Source: Bradyrhizobium sp. WSM471
Lineage (GTDB): Bacteria > Pseudomonadota > Alphaproteobacteria > Rhizobiales > Xanthobacteraceae
DNA length: 64,000 bases
Assembly: GCF_000244915.1 (NCBI RefSeq)
Contig: NZ_CM001442.1
Coordinates: 1,674,001 to 1,738,000 of the forward strand
Direction of reading: 5' to 3'
Below are positions 37,551 through 47,045 of the stretch, piece by piece; within the stretch, counting starts at the first letter, position 1, and each line of letters starts with the position of its first letter. A program made the position numbers and the translations under genes. The notes beneath the pieces were generated by a model. It was not told the DNA's origin and searched no databases. It saw nothing but the letters and a program-made list of their open reading frames with translations.

Positions 37551-40500
37551 ATGGTTCGACCCATTCCTGCTCTCCGAAAGAACCCGGTCATGACCGAATC
37601 TCTCGCTGGCGGCGCTGCCGCCGCGCCGCTCTCGATGCGTGCCGCTGCAAGTCTCACCTCCGCCGCCGTCAGGGCCGCGCGACAGCTCGTGATTGATCTC
37701 GAGCGCGGCCGTCGCATCGATGCCGCTGTCCTGCGCGGCGCCATGGAAGCTGCCTTCGGCGCTTCCGACGCCACTGGCGCCTGGAACTGGAAGACCGCCT
37801 ATGATGTCTGCGAGGCGGCAACCGTTCTGTTCCTTTGCAAGTTTGGCCCGGCTCTCCGGACCAAGGCTGGGTCAACGGCCGCGATGCTGCCGATGCTCGC
37901 GAAAATCGCGCGCTGTCTGCCGACCCATACGCGGCGCTCCGAGGATAGCCAGCCCCTTCAACAATTCTCCACACCGATCCCGCTGGGGCTTGCTGCATGC
38001 ACCGCGGCCGGGATCACGCCGTCCGACAGGGTTCTGGAGCCGTCCGCGGGGACCGGCTTGCTCGCCATCTTTGCCGAGCTCGCCGGCGGCGCCTTGGTAC
38101 TGAACGAGCTGGCCGAGACCCGCGCGGCCTTGCTCGACCAACTGTTCGCCAACGTTACGGTCACTCGATTCGACGCCGCCCAGATCGATGATCACCTCGA
38201 TGCGGGTGTCGTACCGAGCGTTGTCCTGATGAACCCTCCGTTCTCGGCGTTGGCGAACGTCGATCGGCGGATGGCGGACGCGGCTCTCCGGCATATCGCA
38301 TCAGCCTTGGCGCGGCTTTGCGACGGCGGGCGTCTCGTGGCCATCACCGGCGCCAGCCTTGCGCCGGACAATCCGGCATGGCGAGATGCCTTCGTTCGCC
38401 TCCAGCAATGCGGGCGGGTGGTGTTTTCTGCCGCCATCGACGGCGTGGTCTACGCGAAACACGGAACGCAGACCGACACAAGGCTGGTCGTGATCGACAA
38501 GCAGCCCGCCGCAGACCCGAAGGTCTTTGGCGCTTCACTGGGCATCGCGAGCGATGTCGCCACCTTGCTCGGCTGGGTGATCCAGCATGTGCCGCCGAGG
38601 TTGCCCATCGCCACCCCTGTCGTGGTCGACGTCATCAGGCGCCCTGCGACGTCGCGGCCGACCGGCGCCTTTGCACCACGACCATCGTCGACTTCGGGAG
38701 ATGGCGAGACCGAGGGCGTCGAACTCACCTACGAGACGGTCGGATGGACGCCGTCCGAAGGCGCTCGACTGACTGACGCGCTTTATGAGGAATACGCGCT
38801 GCAGGCGATCCGTATTCCGGACACGCATGCGCATCCGACCAAACTCGTGCAGTCCGCCGCGATGGCCTCAGTCGCGCCGCCGCAGCCGTCTTACCGGCCA
38901 CATCTGCCGGCCAATGTCGCGGCGGATGGCATCCTGTCCGATGCCCAGCTTGAGAGCATCATCTATGCCGGCGAGGCGCATTCCGAGTTTCTTGCGGGCT
39001 CCTGGACGGTGGATGCGACCTTTGATGTTGTCGCGGCCGCACGGGACGATGCGAAAAATGCTGTCCGTTTTCGCCGCGGCTGTTTTTTGGGCGACGGCAC
39101 CGGCGCTGGCAAGGGGCGGCAGGTCGCCGGCATCCTGCTCGATAACTGGCTGCAGGGCCGCCGCCGTGCCGTCTGGATCAGTAAATCCGACAAGCTGATC
39201 GAAGACGCGCAGCGCGACTGGTCCGCGCTCGGCATGGAGCGGCTGCTCGTGACGCCGCTGTCACGTTTCCGGCAGGGCACACCGATCCGGCTCGCCGAAT
39301 GCGTCCTATTCACCACCTACGCTACGCTGCGCACCGACGAGCGCGGCGAAAAGCTTTCGCGCGTTCGGCAGATCGTCAAATGGTTGGGCTCCGACTTCGA
39401 CGGAGTAATCGTCTTCGACGAGAGCCACGCGATGCAGAATGCGGCAGGCCAGAAAGGCGAGCGTGGCGATCAGGCGGCCTCCCAGCAGGGGCGCGCGGGG
39501 CTCAGGCTCCAGCACGCCTTGCCGAATGCTCGCGTCGTCTACGTCTCGGCGACCGGCGCCACGACCGTGCACAATCTCGCCTACGCCCAGCGATTGGGAT
39601 TGTGGGGCGGTGACGATTTCCCGTTCGCCACCCGCGCCGAGTTCGTCGAGGCGATCGAGGAGGGCGGCGTCGCGGCCATGGAGGTGCTGGCTCGTGACCT
39701 CAAGGCGCTCGGTCTCTACGCGGCGAGGTCGCTATCTTACGAGGGCGTCGCGTACGAGCTCATCGAGCACCAGCTCACCCCCGAACAGGTTCGCATCTAC
39801 GACGCTTATGCCGGCGCGTTCAGCGTCATCCATAACAACCTCGATGCGGCAATGCGGGCCGCCAACATAACCGGCGAGACCGGTACGCTGAACAGCCAGG
39901 CTAAATCGGCCGCGCGATCTGCCTTCGAGAGCGCCAAGCAGCGCTTCTTTGGCCACCCTTTGACCTCGATGAAAACGCCGTCGTTGATCGGCTCGATGGA
40001 ACGCGATCTCGACGCCGGCCATGCCGCCGTTATCCAGATCGTCTCGACCGGCGAGGCGCTGATGGAGCGAAGGCTCGCCGAGATCCCGACCGAGGACTGG
40101 GGCGACGTCCAGGTCGACATCACTCCACGCGAGTACGTTCTCGACTATCTCGCCCATTCCTTTCCGGTCCAGCTCTACGAGCCCTTCACGGACGCGGAGG
40201 GCAATCTCTGCTCCCGGCCCGTCTATCGCGACGGCCAACCGGTCGAGAGCCGGGAAGCCGTCGCACGTCGCGATCGGTTGATCGACAAGCTCGCCTCGTT
40301 GCCGCCGGTGCCTGGGGCGCTGGACCAGGTCGTCCAGCGCTTCGGTACCGACATGGTCGCCGAAGTGACCGGCCGCTCGCGTCGCATCGTTCGCAAGGGA
40401 GACCGGCTGGTCGTCGAAAACCGGGCCGCTTCCGCCAACCTCGCCGAGACGTCGGCCTTCATGGATGACGTCAAGCGGATCCTCGTGTTCTCCGACGCGG

Positions 40501-41912
40501 GCGGCACGGGGAGGAGCTACCATGCCGAGCTGTCGGCGCGGAATCGCCGCCTGCGGGTCCACTATTTGTTCGAGCCCGGCTGGAAAGCGGACGCCGCGAT
40601 CCAGGGGCTCGGCCGCACCAACCGGACCAACCAGGCGCAGCCGCCGCTGTTTCGTCCCATCGCGACCGACGTGAAGGCTGAAAAGCGCTTTCTCAGCACC
40701 ATTGCCCGCCGGCTCGATACGTTGGGAGCCATTACGCGGGGCCAGCGCCAGACCGGGGGGCAGGGCCTGTTTCGGCCCGAGGACAATCTCGAAAGCCAGT
40801 ACGGCCGCGACGCGTTGCGGCAGCTCTATACACTACTCGCGCGCGGCAAGGTTGAGGGCTGCTCGCTGGAGCAGTTTGAGGATGCGACCGGCCTGAAGCT
40901 GACGGATGCCAATGGTCTCAGGGATGGCCTGCCGCCGATCACGACCTTCCTGAACCGGTTGCTGGCGCTCACGATCGAGCTTCAGAATATCCTGTTCACC
41001 GTCTTCGAGCAGCTATTGACCGCCCGGATCGAAGGCGCGGTCGCCTCCGGCACCTACGACGTCGGGCTGGAAACGCTTCGCGCCGAGAGCTTTGCCGTCA
41101 TCGACCGGCGGACGATCTATACCCATCCCGGCACTAGCGCCGAGACCCGGCTTCTCACGATCACCCAGCGCCAGCGCAATCATCCTGTGAGCCTGGATGA
41201 CGCTCTCGGTCGTCTTTGCGATCTTCGTGCTGTCTTGATGATCAATGAGCGCTCGGGCCGTGCCGCCGTACAAGTCGCAGCTCCGAGCTTCATGCTTGAT
41301 GATGGCGAGATCGAGCGGCGCGTCCGCCTGATCCGCCCCATGGAGCAGCATAGCGTTCCCTTGAAGATGATGGCGGAAAGCCATTGGGGCGAGGCGGACC
41401 GTGAACGCTTCGCCGCGGCCTGGCTGGCGGAGCTTGCCGACGTACCCGAGTTCACGGAAAGCACGATCCACATAGTGGCCGGCTTGCTGCTGCCGATCTG
41501 GAAACGTCTGCCGAACGAGTCGACCCGGGTCTATCGGCTGCAGACCGACGCGGGCGAGCGCATCATCGGTCGCAAGGTCTCGGCGACCTGGGTCGCGAAC
41601 GCCCTTGCGGCGGACGCGCCGGCGTTGACGCCGGACGCTGCCTTCGCCGCGCTGATGGAGGGACGGACCGTCCTCGAGCTTGCGGAGGGACTCCAACTTC
41701 GCCGTGTCCGAGTGATGGGCGCACACCGCATCGAACTCTCGGGCTTCAACGACACCATGCGCGATCGCTTGCGGGCTTACGGGCTCTTTGGAGAGATTAT
41801 CTCCTGGAAGCTGCGCATGTTCGTGCCGACGGCCGCAAGCGGCGTCGAGATCCTGTCGAAGGTGCTCGATACTTATCCGGTTGCGCGCATCGGTGAGCGG
41901 GAGGCCGCCTGA
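37551..41912 (+). CDS. Adenine-methyltransferase / Strawberry-notch-type helicase fusion
   Basis: The 1,453-residue product has an N-terminal SAM-dependent methyltransferase with EPSAGTGLLA (about residue 163) and NPPF (about 228), the motif of N6-adenine or N4-cytosine methylases. After a linker comes a Strawberry-notch-type helicase: P-loop GDGTGAGKGRQ (about 514), VFDESHAMQNA as motif II (about 623), YVSATGAT as motif III, and the C-terminal motif VI QGLGRTNRTNQ (about 1,020). The start has an AAGGAGA site upstream. It overlaps the Toprim gene by one base. In ICEs this protein is thought to protect or process element DNA; that role is inference. Confidence 0.85.
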   Translation: MVRPIPALRKNPVMTESLAGGAAAAPLSMRAAASLTSAAVRAARQLVIDLERGRRIDAAVLRGAMEAAFGASDATGAWNWKTAYDVCEAATVLFLCKFGPALRTKAGSTAAMLPMLAKIARCLPTHTRRSEDSQPLQQFSTPIPLGLAACTAAGITPSDRVLEPSAGTGLLAIFAELAGGALVLNELAETRAALLDQLFANVTVTRFDAAQIDDHLDAGVVPSVVLMNPPFSALANVDRRMADAALRHIASALARLCDGGRLVAITGASLAPDNPAWRDAFVRLQQCGRVVFSAAIDGVVYAKHGTQTDTRLVVIDKQPAADPKVFGASLGIASDVATLLGWVIQHVPPRLPIATPVVVDVIRRPATSRPTGAFAPRPSSTSGDGETEGVELTYETVGWTPSEGARLTDALYEEYALQAIRIPDTHAHPTKLVQSAAMASVAPPQPSYRPHLPANVAADGILSDAQLESIIYAGEAHSEFLAGSWTVDATFDVVAAARDDAKNAVRFRRGCFLGDGTGAGKGRQVAGILLDNWLQGRRRAVWISKSDKLIEDAQRDWSALGMERLLVTPLSRFRQGTPIRLAECVLFTTYATLRTDERGEKLSRVRQIVKWLGSDFDGVIVFDESHAMQNAAGQKGERGDQAASQQGRAGLRLQHALPNARVVYVSATGATTVHNLAYAQRLGLWGGDDFPFATRAEFVEAIEEGGVAAMEVLARDLKALGLYAARSLSYEGVAYELIEHQLTPEQVRIYDAYAGAFSVIHNNLDAAMRAANITGETGTLNSQAKSAARSAFESAKQRFFGHPLTSMKTPSLIGSMERDLDAGHAAVIQIVSTGEALMERRLAEIPTEDWGDVQVDITPREYVLDYLAHSFPVQLYEPFTDAEGNLCSRPVYRDGQPVESREAVARRDRLIDKLASLPPVPGALDQVVQRFGTDMVAEVTGRSRRIVRKGDRLVVENRAASANLAETSAFMDDVKRILVFSDAGGTGRSYHAELSARNRRLRVHYLFEPGWKADAAIQGLGRTNRTNQAQPPLFRPIATDVKAEKRFLSTIARRLDTLGAITRGQRQTGGQGLFRPEDNLESQYGRDALRQLYTLLARGKVEGCSLEQFEDATGLKLTDANGLRDGLPPITTFLNRLLALTIELQNILFTVFEQLLTARIEGAVASGTYDVGLETLRAESFAVIDRRTIYTHPGTSAETRLLTITQRQRNHPVSLDDALGRLCDLRAVLMINERSGRAAVQVAAPSFMLDDGEIERRVRLIRPMEQHSVPLKMMAESHWGEADRERFAAAWLAELADVPEFTESTIHIVAGLLLPIWKRLPNESTRVYRLQTDAGERIIGRKVSATWVANALAADAPALTPDAAFAALMEGRTVLELAEGLQLRRVRVMGAHRIELSGFNDTMRDRLRAYGLFGEIISWKLRMFVPTAASGVEILSKVLDTYPVARIGEREAA

Positions 41913-42973
41913 TGCCCCGCGATGCTTCCGAACTGGCAGGCCGCCTCGCGCGCGAGGCGGAGGCGGTGTGCCGACACTATCTCTCCAATGGCAAGCGGGC
42001 GGGCCGGTACTGGGTGGTCGGCGACGTCCACAACGCCCCGGGCCGCTCATTGTTTGTGCGGCTCAAGGAATCGCCGAAGGGGCCGGCGGGCAAGTGGACC
42101 GATGCCGCAACCGGCGAGCATGGTGATCTCCTCGACATCATTCGTGAAAGTCTGGCCTTGCGAGGCTTTCATGAGGCCGCAGAGGAGGCGAGGCGCTTTT
42201 TGAACCTGCCTCGTTCCGAGCAGCAACTGCCGCTGAAACCTGTTCGTTCCATAGTGCCGATCGGATCGCGGCAAGCTGCCCGTCGGCTCTTTGCGATATC
42301 TAGCCCGATCGAGGGGACAGTAGCCGAGGCATATTTGCAGCGTCGCGGAATAGGGCGCATCCACCATGGTGGCAGCCTGCGCTTCCATCCATGCTGCTAC
42401 TATCGACCGGACGATCATCTGCCGACCGAGACCTGGCCGGCGATGATCGCCTGCGTCACGGACCTTGATGGACGGATCACTGGCGTGCACCGCACATGGC
42501 TCGATCCGGATGGCTTTGATCGTGTTCGGCTCGGCAAGGCTCCGATCGATACCCCACGACGCGCGATGGGCGATCTCCTCGGCAACGCTGTTCGCTTCAG
42601 CGTGGTGGACGACGTGCTCGCTGCCGGCGAGGGTATCGAAACTATGCTGTCGTTGCGCTACGTGCTGCCGACTATGCCCATGGCCGCTGCGCTTTCGGCC
42701 AATCACCTCTCAGGCATGATGCTCCCATCTGGCCTGCGTCGGCTCTATATCGCCCGCGACGCCGATGCCGCCGGCGATGCGGTGCAGGCTATTCTCAGCC
42801 AGCGCGCAGCAGACGCCGGCATTGAAGCCATCGCGCTGTCGCCGCGGCTGGGCGACTTCAACGAAGATCTGGATGTCTTCGGTCTCGATACCCTCCGAGC
42901 AGCCTTGCGGTTTCAGCTTGTGCCAGAAGACGTCGTTCGCTTCCTGCATTCGTCGACGGTGGCCGCGGAATAG
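41912..42973 (+). CDS. Toprim-domain primase-like protein
   Basis: The 353-residue product has an N-terminal CHC2-like segment (RYWVVGDVHNAPGRSLFVRL; GKWTDAATGEHGDLLDII) and a Toprim domain: AAGEGIETMLSL with the catalytic Glu, LYIARDADAAGD with the D-x-D pair, and PRLGDFNEDL. It probably makes primers for element replication or transfer. Its start codon overlaps the stop of the helicase gene (ATGA-type), so the two are translationally coupled. Confidence 0.85.
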   Translation: MPRDASELAGRLAREAEAVCRHYLSNGKRAGRYWVVGDVHNAPGRSLFVRLKESPKGPAGKWTDAATGEHGDLLDIIRESLALRGFHEAAEEARRFLNLPRSEQQLPLKPVRSIVPIGSRQAARRLFAISSPIEGTVAEAYLQRRGIGRIHHGGSLRFHPCCYYRPDDHLPTETWPAMIACVTDLDGRITGVHRTWLDPDGFDRVRLGKAPIDTPRRAMGDLLGNAVRFSVVDDVLAAGEGIETMLSLRYVLPTMPMAAALSANHLSGMMLPSGLRRLYIARDADAAGDAVQAILSQRAADAGIEAIALSPRLGDFNEDLDVFGLDTLRAALRFQLVPEDVVRFLHSSTVAAE

Positions 42974-43261
42974 CTCCCGGTCTTCGATCGACGTTGATAA
43001 GCCGGTCATAGGCGAGGCCAATACCGGAAGAGGACGCGACCTCGGCCTTCTAGAGGGCGATCGGACGGCAAGCGGCCCGGGCCGGCAATGGCTGCGTCCG
43101 GCTATTTTCCGCCGCGCGCCAGCGATGTGAAGACACATCATGCGTTTGGCAGCGCGCTTTGCATCGCGAAGCAAAATAGCCGGCCTCCGCCATCCTCCGC
43201 TGCCGCTGCGGCCCTTTCGGGTTCTGGCCCGTTCCTCCTGCCGTCAGAGGATCGCCACGAA

Positions 43262-43280
43262 GGCCGCGATGGTCGCGGCC
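43262..43280 (+). promoter_or_regulatory. Leader hairpin of the DUF2493 gene
   Basis: GGCCGCGA-TGG-TCGCGGCC forms a perfect 8-bp stem with a 3-base loop, 24 bases before the ATG at 43304. The same element, with its flanking GATCGCCA sequence, occurs at 45362-45379 upstream of the DUF736 gene. Confidence 0.5.
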
Positions 43281-43303
43281 GATCCGGCAAAGGACCTCTT
43301 CCC

Positions 43304-44227
43304 ATGACCGACCATGACGACATCGAACCGCCGCATGCCTCTTCCCCAACCGACCACGTCCTCACCGAATTGCAACTCTTCGGCCATCGTCCCTTCGACG
43401 ACCAGCCCGATCCAAGACCACTCCCCGAGGGCAAGATCATCGCCGGCGCCGTGGTCGATATCTTTGACGCCCTTGTTGCGACCCTGAACGACACGCGGCT
43501 TGAACCGGACCTTGACGATCTGCTCTGGTCGACCGTCAACCTGTTCCATCGGGCCCTCGACCGCATCGAGCGCCACCTCGACGACAACGAGCAGGCTCAG
43601 CACAAGAGCCAGCGCGAGCAGAACGGCTCCGAAGTGCGATCGGTCGAACTCGAGCGCCTGACGGCCGAAGGGATCACGCTGATCGAGCGCCGCAACTGCC
43701 TGGAGCTCTTCCGCGACCAGGCCATCGAGCGATTTGAGGTCCACACCGGCTCGGCCTGGCGTCCTCGGTCTGGATCATTGGTCAATCACCGAACGCTCAC
43801 CGCGGCAATGATCGACTCCCGTGACTTCATCGCAGCAAAACGCCGCGCCGAGACTGAGGTCATGTTGCCGCCGGGGCCGAAGATCGCACTCACTGGCGGG
43901 CTCGATTTCAACGACCATCATCTGATCTGGGATCGGCTCGACAAGGTTCATGCCAAGCATCCCGACATGGTCCTGCTCCATGGCGGCTCCCCGAAGGGCG
44001 CTGAACTGATCGCCTCGAAATGGGCGACCAGCCGCAAGGTGCCTCAGATCGCCTTCAAACCCGACTGGACGAAGCATGCGAAGGCTGCGCCGTTCAAGCG
44101 CAACGATGCCATGCTCGAACTCCTGCCGATCGGCGTCATGCACTTCCCAGGCACAGGGATACAGGACAACCTTGCCGATAAGGCGAAGCGCCTCGGCATC
44201 CCGGTTTGGAGGTTCGGCGGCGCGTGA
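43304..44227 (+). CDS. DUF2493-domain protein of the ICE core
   Basis: The 307-residue product begins MTDHDDIEPPHASSPTDHV. Its C-terminal DUF2493 (SLOG-like Rossmann) domain carries KIALTGGLDFNDHHLIWDRLD, MVLLHGGSPKGAELIASKWA and a final RLGIPVWRFGG. SLOG-type folds bind nucleotide-like ligands, which would suit a regulator or sensor. I chose the ATG at 43304 because the frame upstream to 43088 lies in the structured leader. Confidence 0.8.
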   Translation: MTDHDDIEPPHASSPTDHVLTELQLFGHRPFDDQPDPRPLPEGKIIAGAVVDIFDALVATLNDTRLEPDLDDLLWSTVNLFHRALDRIERHLDDNEQAQHKSQREQNGSEVRSVELERLTAEGITLIERRNCLELFRDQAIERFEVHTGSAWRPRSGSLVNHRTLTAAMIDSRDFIAAKRRAETEVMLPPGPKIALTGGLDFNDHHLIWDRLDKVHAKHPDMVLLHGGSPKGAELIASKWATSRKVPQIAFKPDWTKHAKAAPFKRNDAMLELLPIGVMHFPGTGIQDNLADKAKRLGIPVWRFGGA

Positions 44228-44368
44228 GCGCCGTCGAACTCGACATCGAGACAACCGAGCCGGAGTTGCACGCCGCAACTCCGCCTCGTTTCGATTTTAC
44301 CACCGAAACTGCGCCGTGGTGGTGGTGGAAGGCGCGACCGGTACATCTATGCACATGGAGCCACCACC

Positions 44369-44959
44369 ATGCTCGCGCTTGGGCTTGTTCTCAACACACT
44401 CGGCATTGGCTTGTTCTGCTGGGCGATCTTTGCGCTCGCGGTGTATGCCTTGCCGTTTTTTGCCGCACTCAGCATCGGGATGTTTGCGTTTCGCGATGGC
44501 GCGGGCGTCTTCGGCGCACTGCTTATCGGAATTGCTTCTGGCGCGCTGACGCTTGCCGCTGGTCAGGTCGCCGTCGCACTTAGTCGGTCCTTGACCTTGC
44601 GGTTCGCGATCGCGACCGCATTCGCCATCCCTGCGGTAATCGCCGGCTATCATGTGGTGTTTGCCCTATCGCAGATCGGGGTGCCTTCACTGGCTTGGCG
44701 CGAGGCCTTCGCTTGCGGAGGTGCGGTTTGCATCGGCGGCACGGCATGGACGCGCTTGACCGTTTTCGCGGGAACCCGCCCATCGGAGTCGGGCGGGGTG
44801 TGGAGAATATGCCTCAACCAGTTCTCACAACCACCACGCATGATTTATGACGCTTCGTCGCCATCATCGGTCGAGCAAGGTCGCCCAGGGCGCCACGTTG
44901 AACGAGGGGTCGTCGAGCTTGAGCGAGAAGTAACAGCGCTTCTCCTCGGAGCGCTTTAA
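44369..44959 (+). CDS. Inner-membrane protein of the ICE core, C-terminus uncertain
   Basis: MLALGLVLNTLGIGLFCWAIFAL opens a protein with four or five hydrophobic helices (ALPFFAALSIGMFAF; IPAVIAGYHVVFALSQIGV) ending near residue 135. The residues beyond look like readthrough across the antisense DUF736 relic. A neighbouring frame ending GVENMPQPVLTTTTHDL near 44850 looks more natural, so a frameshift around 44795 is likely. Function unknown. Confidence 0.6.
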   Translation: MLALGLVLNTLGIGLFCWAIFALAVYALPFFAALSIGMFAFRDGAGVFGALLIGIASGALTLAAGQVAVALSRSLTLRFAIATAFAIPAVIAGYHVVFALSQIGVPSLAWREAFACGGAVCIGGTAWTRLTVFAGTRPSESGGVWRICLNQFSQPPRMIYDASSPSSVEQGRPGRHVERGVVELEREVTALLLGAL

Positions 44960-45120
44960 AAGAGCCCTACCAATCTCTGTCTGGCCCACATAGCTGCGGT
45001 GGAGCGGCGCGCCGCGCTCGATCATTCGTTCCAGGACGATACCGCCCTTTGCGGCAGATTGTTTCTTTTTCTGCGCCGAACCGTACCAACCCTTGTTCAG
45101 CAGAACCGAGATTCGCCAGT
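44864..45120 (-). pseudogene. DUF736 paralogue relic, inverted
   Basis: On the minus strand, after a CTCCTT (AAGGAG) site, a CTG replaces the start codon of an M-A-N-I-G-S-like beginning. After a frame change the text reads RSYVGQTEIGRALLKRSEEK and FSLKLDDPSFNVAPWATLLD to a TGA at 44864. This matches the C-terminal half of the intact DUF736 protein at 47671-47991. The start codon and reading frame are both lost. Confidence 0.65.
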
Positions 45121-45361
45121 CTTCTCCTTAAGATTGCGGTTCAGCACGCAGACCACGTGGCCTCTTTGATGGCTTGATCTGGCCGAAGACCGGCTGCGCC
45201 TCGATCGTCTGAGCCGCAACGCCGTTGATGCGACTTTCTTCCCCTGGGCTTCGCCCATTCCTCGCGAGACAAGAAAGTCGCCACAACGACGTCCTCCGCT
45301 GCGCTGCGGCCCGCGAGCGGGTGCGTCGCCGATCGTCCTCGGCCTTTAGATCGCCATCGAG

Positions 45362-45379
45362 GCCGCGGTGGTCGCGGGC
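45362..45379 (+). promoter_or_regulatory. Leader hairpin of the DUF736 gene, now far upstream
   Basis: GGCCGCGG-TGG-TCGCGGGC is the counterpart of the DUF2493 leader hairpin, with the same flanking GATCGCCA. The group II intron starts 15 bases downstream and separates this leader from its gene. Confidence 0.5.
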
Positions 45380-45454
45380 TCGAAATACAACAGGTAGAGT
45401 AGGGGCACAGCGCCTGTCCGTCTTGCGACGGATGGTTTCTGCGCCCCTCTCGCC

Positions 45455-45488
45455 GAACCGGGCGTGCAAGTTTCCAAGCCACCGGCTC
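45455..45488 (-). ncRNA. Group II intron domain V
   Basis: The 34-nt segment pairs GAGCCGG with CCGGTTC and has a GAAA-containing terminal loop region (CTTGGAAACTTG), as expected for the catalytic domain V. It lies just 3' of the reverse transcriptase gene on the same strand. Confidence 0.8.
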
Positions 45489-45518
45489 TCCATGCGCGGC
45501 TTACGCCGCGTGTGATCC

Positions 45519-47045
45519 TCACGCGTCCATGAGGGTGTTGAACGACGCCCAGAAGCGATCGGCTCCTTTACGGAACTTCTCGCCAGGATCGTTCCATCCG
45601 TTCGGTATGCGTATGCCCCGGTGTGGGAAGTGGAGTGATCCGCCTTCCCGGAAGAACCGCAGCGATCTCGGTCCGTCGACCCATCGCCAGCGGCTGTCGG
45701 GCGCTGTTGCCTGGAAGCGACGACGCAGTTCTTGCCACGTCGTCTTAGGATGCTTCCTGTGCAGCCATCGCCCGATGCGCTCCCACAGCCACCAATCCAG
45801 ACTGGCGAAGTCCCGCGTGGCCCACGTGGCGTAGCGGTAGTAGTTTCGCCATCCGGTGATGACCGGGTTGAGATCGTCGATGAGATCGGCAAGGGCTTGG
45901 CCTGTCGGCGTCGCCCTCACCCTGACCTTGATCTTGTGGCGCAGGTCTTTCAGCTTGCTCTTCGGAATGAAGAGATTACCGACCATACGACCGGTGCGGC
46001 GTGCCTTGGTCTGCACCACTCGATAGCCGAGGAAGTCGAAGCCTTCCCCGACACCGGTGATCCTGGTCTTTTCCATCGACAGTTCCATGCGCAATTCCAT
46101 TTTGAGGAACTGCGCCAACGCAAACTTTTCAGCTTCTGCTTCCTCGCGGGTCCCGTCCGTCAGCACGACGAAGTCGTCGGCGTAACGTACGGCGTAGAAT
46201 GTAGGCCTGTTTCTCCGGCGATCGTAAAGCCGCCGGTCGGCTGCATTCTGCGGTCGTTCGCGAGGGCGCATCGACCACCGTCCGTATCTCTCGTCGATGG
46301 CCGCCAGATAGACGTTGGCCAGCAATGGCGAGATGATGCCGCCCTGCGGGGTGCCCGTAACAGGGTGGCGGACGGTGCCCTCGATCATGACACCGGCTTT
46401 TAGGAAGGCGAGCACGAGCCTGAGGACCTTGCGATCCCCGACGCGTCGGCGCACACGCTCCATCAGCACATGATGATCGACGGCATCGAAGCAGCCCTTG
46501 ATGTCACCCTCGATCACGAAGCGGTACTCGGAAGTGCCGCTGGGTGTGGGGTGCAGTCGTCGCTGGATTTTCGCCAGCGCATCATGGGTGCTCCGGCCGG
46601 GCCGGAAGCCATAGGAGGTCGGATAGAAGTCCGCCTCGAAGATCGGCTCCAGCACGAGCTTCAAAGCCATTTGCACCAGTCGGTCTTTGAGCGTCGGAAT
46701 GCCGAGCGGACGCACCTTGCCGGGCTTACCCGGTTTGGGGATCAGCCTTTGCCGGACAGGCTCGGGCCGATAGGTGCCGCTACGTAGTTCACCGCGGATA
46801 TCCTCGATGAACCGTACTGCGCCGCCCAGCTGCTCTTCGACCGTCTTCCGCGTGACGCCATCGGTACCCGGTGTGCGGCTGCCTTTGTTACGGGTCAACC
46901 GACGCCAGCTTTCCAAAAGCGTCCTGCGGTCGCATACGATGTTGAACAGATCCGCGAACACCTTTTCGGCATTCGCGACACTCCACCTGTGAAGCTTGCG
47001 CTGCATGTCGAGGACGAACGCGGTATTCACCGCGCCGGGCCTCAT
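45519..47045 (-). CDS. ltrA: Group II intron reverse transcriptase/maturase
   Basis: The 508-residue product has RT blocks 0-7: GVTRKTVEEQLGG, RLIPKPGKPGKVRPLGIPTLKDR, YGFRPGRSTHDAL, VIEGDIKGCFDAVDH, GTPQGGIISPLLANVYL, the catalytic FYAVRYADDFVV (about residue 287) and KTRITGVGEGFDFLGYRV. A maturase X domain follows (ITGWRNYYRYATWATRDF), with a short C-terminal part. No H-N-H endonuclease domain is evident. The gene looks intact, so the intron may still be mobile. Confidence 0.9.
   Translation of the reverse strand: MRPGAVNTAFVLDMQRKLHRWSVANAEKVFADLFNIVCDRRTLLESWRRLTRNKGSRTPGTDGVTRKTVEEQLGGAVRFIEDIRGELRSGTYRPEPVRQRLIPKPGKPGKVRPLGIPTLKDRLVQMALKLVLEPIFEADFYPTSYGFRPGRSTHDALAKIQRRLHPTPSGTSEYRFVIEGDIKGCFDAVDHHVLMERVRRRVGDRKVLRLVLAFLKAGVMIEGTVRHPVTGTPQGGIISPLLANVYLAAIDERYGRWSMRPRERPQNAADRRLYDRRRNRPTFYAVRYADDFVVLTDGTREEAEAEKFALAQFLKMELRMELSMEKTRITGVGEGFDFLGYRVVQTKARRTGRMVGNLFIPKSKLKDLRHKIKVRVRATPTGQALADLIDDLNPVITGWRNYYRYATWATRDFASLDWWLWERIGRWLHRKHPKTTWQELRRRFQATAPDSRWRWVDGPRSLRFFREGGSLHFPHRGIRIPNGWNDPGEKFRKGADRFWASFNTLMDA

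Noticed and set aside
45519..47045. Reverse transcriptase as a retron or diversity-generating element
   Set aside because: Group II boundaries, a 34-nt domain V and a maturase X domain identify it as a group II intron.
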